DNA from: Viridibacterium sp035456105
Lineage (GTDB): Bacteria > Pseudomonadota > Gammaproteobacteria > Burkholderiales > Rhodocyclaceae
Assembly: GCA_035456105.1 (NCBI GenBank)
Contig: DATIDV010000029.1
Location: forward strand, 154,733-218,732
Direction: 5' to 3'
Length of the DNA stretch: 64,000 nt
Position numbers and translations under genes: made by a program
Part shown: in pieces, positions 60,322-64,000 of the stretch
Position numbering within the stretch: position 1 is the stretch's first letter
How the letters are laid out: the number at the start of each line of letters is the position of its first letter
The notes under the pieces: model-generated
Told to the model about the DNA's origin: nothing
Database searches by the model: none
What the model saw: the letters and a program-made list of their open reading frames with translations, nothing else

Positions 60322-63300
60322 ATGACAATTGACTCCGCGCGTTTTCAGAAGCTGCTTAGCGAAATCAAGCTGGATCAGCTTTTCAATGAGCTCGGTTGGG
60401 ATCGCCCCCCGCTCAAGCCGCAAACTATATCGGCTGGTGGCGAGGAATTCACGCTGATTAATATCGCCCACAAACGCGGTGTGGCCGTATTTCGCTGCTC
60501 TCCAGATAGCTCTGGCAAAGTGCCCGCGCGCCCGCTGCTCCTCAAGATCGAGAAGGAGGCTGCCAAATTAGCCCACGAGCATCTATTGGTTTTTGCCGAC
60601 GCCAAGGAGTCCATGCTCATCTGGCTGTGGGTCTCACGCTCACCGGGTCAGCCCACCACGACCAGAACTCACACTTGGCACAAAGGGCAAAGCGGAGAGT
60701 CACTGCGACAGAAACTCTCGCAAATTGTCTGGTCACTTGAGGAGGAAGAGGCTGTCACGCTTACCGACGTGATCACCGGCCTGCGTAATGCGTTTGATCG
60801 CGATAGCGTCTCCAAGAGCTTCTTCGATAAGTTTGGAACCCAGCACGAAGCCTTTGCCGAATTTATCGAAGGCCTCAGTGCTGCCAGCGACAAGGCTTGG
60901 TATGCCTCGCTGATGCTCAATCGCCTGATGTTCGTCTACTTTATTCAGAAGAAAGGCTTTCTGGATGGTGACGAAAACTACCTTGCCAACCGCATGACCC
61001 AGGTGCAGGCCACGACCGGTAAAGGCAAGTTCCACAGTTTCTATCGTCAGTTCCTGCGTCGTTTGTTCCATGAAGGGTTGGGGCAGACCAAAGCCGAGCG
61101 CAACCCAGAACTCACGAAACTGATTGGCGAGGTGCCTTACCTTAATGGTGGCCTCTTTTCGCTGCACGAACTTGAGGAGAACAATCCAGACATCGATGTT
61201 CCCGATGAAGCCTTTCAGCATCTGTTTGGGTTTTTCGATGCTTGGGACTGGCATTTGGATGATCGTCCCCTGTCGTCTGGTCGTGAGATCAATCCCGATG
61301 TGCTCGGCTACATCTTCGAGAAATACATCAACCAGAAGCAGATGGGGGCGTATTACACCAAGGAGGACATTACCGAGTACATCAGCAAGAACACCGTTAT
61401 CCCGCACCTGATTGAGCAGGCCCGCAAGCGCTGCATGGTGGCGTTCGACGGTAAGACGTCGGTTTGGAATCTGCTCCAGGCCGACCCTGACAGCTATATC
61501 TACTCGGCGATGAAAACCGGTGTCATCGATACAAAAGGCAATTTAGTGGCCGAATCCGCATTGCCCGATTTCGTGCAAGCGGGCATGAAGGATGCCAAGT
61601 CCCGGATGTTCGAGCGTCGCTATAACCTAGGCGAAGCCATTTTTCATACCGCCACAGGCGAACGCGGAACGCTGCCCACCGAAACTTGGAGAGAGTACGT
61701 CGAACGCCGCATCCGCTATCTATCACTACGTGACAAGTTGGTCAGGGGAGAGGTGAAAGCCGTTGACGATCTGATCACGCTGAATCTCGATATTCGCCAG
61801 TTCATGCAGGATGTGATCGACACTGCTTCTTCTCCCGATCTGTTGCGCGCCGTCTGGCAAGCCATCGTGGGCCGCGTGCCGGAAAAGGCCAGCGAGAAGT
61901 TCCGCCACGGCATCACCATTCTCGACCCGACCTGCGGTTCAGGTGCTTTTCTTTTCGCCGCACTGGGTGTGCTGGAGCCGCTATACGAAGCCTGCCTTGA
62001 GCGCATGGAAGGATTTGTCGAGGACGCGAAAAAGCTCGGCAAAGTTGCTGAGGCGGATTTCGTGAAAGTGCTGGCCGAAGTCGACTTGCACCCCTCACGT
62101 CGTTACTACATCTTTAAGAGCATCATCCTGCATAACCTCTTTGGCGTGGACATCATGGCCGAGGCGGTGGAGATATGTAAGCTGCGTCTATTTCTAAAGC
62201 TGGTGTCGCAGGTGGATGCCGGGCGCGAACTGGAGCCACTGCCAGACATCGATTTCAACATCCGCGCTGGTAATACCTTGGTCGGCTATGCCACTGAGAC
62301 TCAATTCGACGCCACCAATACGCTAGCCAGTGACCAGACCCACCGCGACGAAATTAAGGCTAGCATCGGCGATCTGGCGGATATGTTCGACCGTTTCCGC
62401 GAGCAGCAGACTGTACATGGTGGCAAGGTTACGTCCGACGATAAGCGCGAGCTGCGCGATAAGCTGTCCGCGCTGAGCCTAAAATTGGATCGCTATCTGG
62501 CTCATGACTATGGCATTGATCCCCACAAGCCTAAACCCTTCACTGCGTGGCGCGAAAGCCACCTGCCGTTTCACTGGTTCGCAGAGTTCTATGGCGTCAT
62601 GCGGGAGGGCGGTTTCGATGTGGTGATTGGGAATCCGCCTTATGTCGAGTACAAGGACGTCAAGAAAAGCTACACCGTCCTCGGGTTTCAAAGCGAAACT
62701 TGCGGCGATCTCTATGCTTTCAGCACGGAACGGTCTGTGGCGATCATCAAGCCGCATGGCCGAATGGGTCTGATCGTACCGATCTCCATTTTCGGAACCG
62801 ACGGCTTTGAGCCGCTCCAACGCCTTGTTCTTGATGCTGTAAATCCAATTTGGGTATCCAATTTCGCAAATCGCCCTTCGCAGTTGTTTGCCGGAGCTCA
62901 AAAGAGGCTAACCATACTGATGGGCCGCCGATCAGTTGAACGTACTAGGACAATCTATACGGCTCAATACTATCGATGGAAGCGTGAAGAGTTTGATAGC
63001 CTATTTAGATCTCGTATTGCTTACGCCGAACAGAATTCCGCATTCCGAGTGTTCCCAGCTTCGCTCGAAAAACTCGGCCGTGCCGTCGAGACGAAGGCAT
63101 TTGAGAGCTTGATTGCGTCTAGAACAAGATTAGCCACGGCAGTGTCACGGGCAGGTCAGTCGAAAGTCTATTACACAAGGAAGTTCGGGTATTTTCTCGC
63201 CTTCCTAGATTTCGTACCTGAGGTAGTCAATAGCAAAACTGGAGTTTTGACTCTTCCGTCCGAACTCAAAGAGCTCGGATTCGATTCAAGTGAATCTGCT

Positions 63301-63669
63301 TGTGCAGTAGTCGCAGTGCTCAGTTCGTCAACGTTCTTCTGGTTCTGGAATGTGCTCTCAGATTGTCGGAACCTAAATCGTCGAGATCTTCTCGCTTTTC
63401 CGTTCGACCCCGACCGAGCACCAGACAATCTCAGGCTTAGACTAGCCAACCTGGGGAAAAAATATCTGACGAAGCTCCGTTCAACATCTAAATCGATGAT
63501 CAAGAGCGGGCTCACTATCGAAACGTTCGAATATGCACAGTGCAAACCCATCATCGATGAAATCGATGCGCTGCTTGCGCAGTATTTCGGACTGAATGAC
63601 GAAGCTTTGGATTTCATCGTTAACTACGACATCAAGTACCGGGTGGGTAGCGTCGACGAAGAAAACTGA
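60322..63669 (+). CDS. Eco57I-family adenine methylase / type IIG restriction-modification protein
   Basis: A 1115-residue protein with a gamma-class N6-adenine methyltransferase core. Motif I is DPTCGSGAFLF (from 535), motif IV is NPPYVEY (from 771). The N-terminal 330 residues lack an obvious PD-(D/E)XK motif by eye. The next region is the helical part YIFEKYINQKQMGAYYTKED, typical of Eco57I/BREX PglX-like enzymes. The C-terminal 250 residues are the likely target-recognition domain. It could be a complete type IIG enzyme or only the modification part for the helicase before it. The 21-base gap indicates cotranscription. Confidence 0.88.
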   Translation: MTIDSARFQKLLSEIKLDQLFNELGWDRPPLKPQTISAGGEEFTLINIAHKRGVAVFRCSPDSSGKVPARPLLLKIEKEAAKLAHEHLLVFADAKESMLIWLWVSRSPGQPTTTRTHTWHKGQSGESLRQKLSQIVWSLEEEEAVTLTDVITGLRNAFDRDSVSKSFFDKFGTQHEAFAEFIEGLSAASDKAWYASLMLNRLMFVYFIQKKGFLDGDENYLANRMTQVQATTGKGKFHSFYRQFLRRLFHEGLGQTKAERNPELTKLIGEVPYLNGGLFSLHELEENNPDIDVPDEAFQHLFGFFDAWDWHLDDRPLSSGREINPDVLGYIFEKYINQKQMGAYYTKEDITEYISKNTVIPHLIEQARKRCMVAFDGKTSVWNLLQADPDSYIYSAMKTGVIDTKGNLVAESALPDFVQAGMKDAKSRMFERRYNLGEAIFHTATGERGTLPTETWREYVERRIRYLSLRDKLVRGEVKAVDDLITLNLDIRQFMQDVIDTASSPDLLRAVWQAIVGRVPEKASEKFRHGITILDPTCGSGAFLFAALGVLEPLYEACLERMEGFVEDAKKLGKVAEADFVKVLAEVDLHPSRRYYIFKSIILHNLFGVDIMAEAVEICKLRLFLKLVSQVDAGRELEPLPDIDFNIRAGNTLVGYATETQFDATNTLASDQTHRDEIKASIGDLADMFDRFREQQTVHGGKVTSDDKRELRDKLSALSLKLDRYLAHDYGIDPHKPKPFTAWRESHLPFHWFAEFYGVMREGGFDVVIGNPPYVEYKDVKKSYTVLGFQSETCGDLYAFSTERSVAIIKPHGRMGLIVPISIFGTDGFEPLQRLVLDAVNPIWVSNFANRPSQLFAGAQKRLTILMGRRSVERTRTIYTAQYYRWKREEFDSLFRSRIAYAEQNSAFRVFPASLEKLGRAVETKAFESLIASRTRLATAVSRAGQSKVYYTRKFGYFLAFLDFVPEVVNSKTGVLTLPSELKELGFDSSESACAVVAVLSSSTFFWFWNVLSDCRNLNRRDLLAFPFDPDRAPDNLRLRLANLGKKYLTKLRSTSKSMIKSGLTIETFEYAQCKPIIDEIDALLAQYFGLNDEALDFIVNYDIKYRVGSVDEEN

Positions 63670-64000
63670 ACCCTGCACTCATCACCTTGCACCCGCCGGG
63701 TCGGCCCTTCCCGGATGCTGGAATCGCTGCGGTAATTGGGCAACCCTCGCGTACGCTAGGGCGTCAACGACTTCGTGAATGCTAGGGCCAACGTCGTGTG
63801 GGCATGCCTCGCCCGCGTGATAGTTGTCGACATACATGCGAAATGCACAGCCGATCACGATGTTGAAGTAGAGGAGATTAGATTCGGATCAGAGCAGGAT
63901 CGCTCATGCAATCTGTCGGATAAGCCCATAGATTCTGTGCTCCTGCCTTAACGTCTGAGGGCCTTCTCTCCACCCTCTCGGCAGCCGATTCGCTTCGCAC
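63670..64000. other. Right edge, no certain gene
   Basis: About 330 bases after the methylase. A minus-strand 51-codon frame (63682-63837; MYVDNYHAGEACPHDVG at its start) has protein-like composition and continues upstream to a stop near 63891; it could be the end of a decayed gene, but I am not sure. Otherwise nothing is seen. Confidence 0.35.

Noticed and set aside
60733..61407. Minus-strand frame of 224 codons opposite the methylase
   Set aside because: Shadow of the methylase frame; no start signal or motif.
56920..63669. Complete DISARM or BREX system
   Set aside because: No DrmA/DrmB/DrmC, PglZ, BrxC or BrxL gene is in the window; only helicase and methylase are present.

Overview
The window looks like a chromosome segment of a betaproteobacterium, probably Rhodocyclales or Burkholderiales. 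A conserved housekeeping block (about 19.8-41.4 kb) is flanked on both sides by accessory DNA rich in defence-like and mobile-element genes. The taxonomic guess rests on the gene order tRNA-Val, thrS, infC, rpmI, rplT, pheS, pheT, ihfA, merR-like, tRNA-Pro; on the pcnB-folK pair; on hda divergent from a PurM-family gene; and on orn divergent from an M48 peptidase-rsgA pair. Nothing here was searched against a database. Family names come from reading motifs.

Left accessory region (1 to about 19.8 kb). It carries a membrane-anchored Mrr-like nuclease, a cysteine-rich unknown, a small XRE regulator, a Ser/Thr kinase, a DUF4238-like protein and an AT-rich exported unknown. Next comes a divergent regulatory centre at 8.53-8.61 kb. 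To its left lie an XRE repressor and a two-helix membrane protein that share a near-identical short motif (end of one, start of the other). To its right is an overlapping run of an Nlp/Ner-like regulator, three tyrosine-recombinase-like proteins (492, 646 and 681 aa) and a small coiled-coil protein. An SLC13/ArsB-type permease follows. The region ends with a minus-strand operon of DUF262, a DUF3696 ATPase and an unknown, which looks like a three-gene antiphage system. A DUF486 gene cut off after about 58 codons, with inverted repeats beside it, marks the right junction.

Core block (about 19.8-41.4 kb). Minus strand: folK, pcnB, a PAS sensor without output domain, a uracil/hypoxanthine-DNA glycosylase, a periplasmic ClpP-fold protein, a HAD phosphatase and hda. 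Plus strand: a PurM-like protein and the Anbu cluster (circularly permuted ATP-grasp, alpha-E, Anbu peptidase). Then come rsgA and an M48 peptidase on minus, orn on plus, tRNA-Val with a consensus promoter and a terminator-type leader before thrS, infC starting at ATC, the L35/L20 genes, pheST, ihfA, a MerR-type regulator and tRNA-Pro.

Right accessory region (41.4 kb to the end). It starts just after tRNA-Pro, a common island attachment site. It holds a PD-(D/E)XK_4 nuclease between two unknowns and a lipoprotein. Element-maintenance genes follow: XRE, Gp3-like directionality factor, YqaJ exonuclease, DUF932 and a glycine-zipper protein. In their midst is a LexA-like repressor translationally coupled to a three-Cys DUF5131 protein and flanked by two TcmP proteins. 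An FRG-domain protein, a small membrane protein and two proteins with RX4H HEPN-type motifs come next. The last pair is a PLD-SNF2 helicase and an Eco57I-type methylase, a probable large restriction/defence module. No integrase or conjugation gene for this island is visible, so it runs past the window or has decayed.
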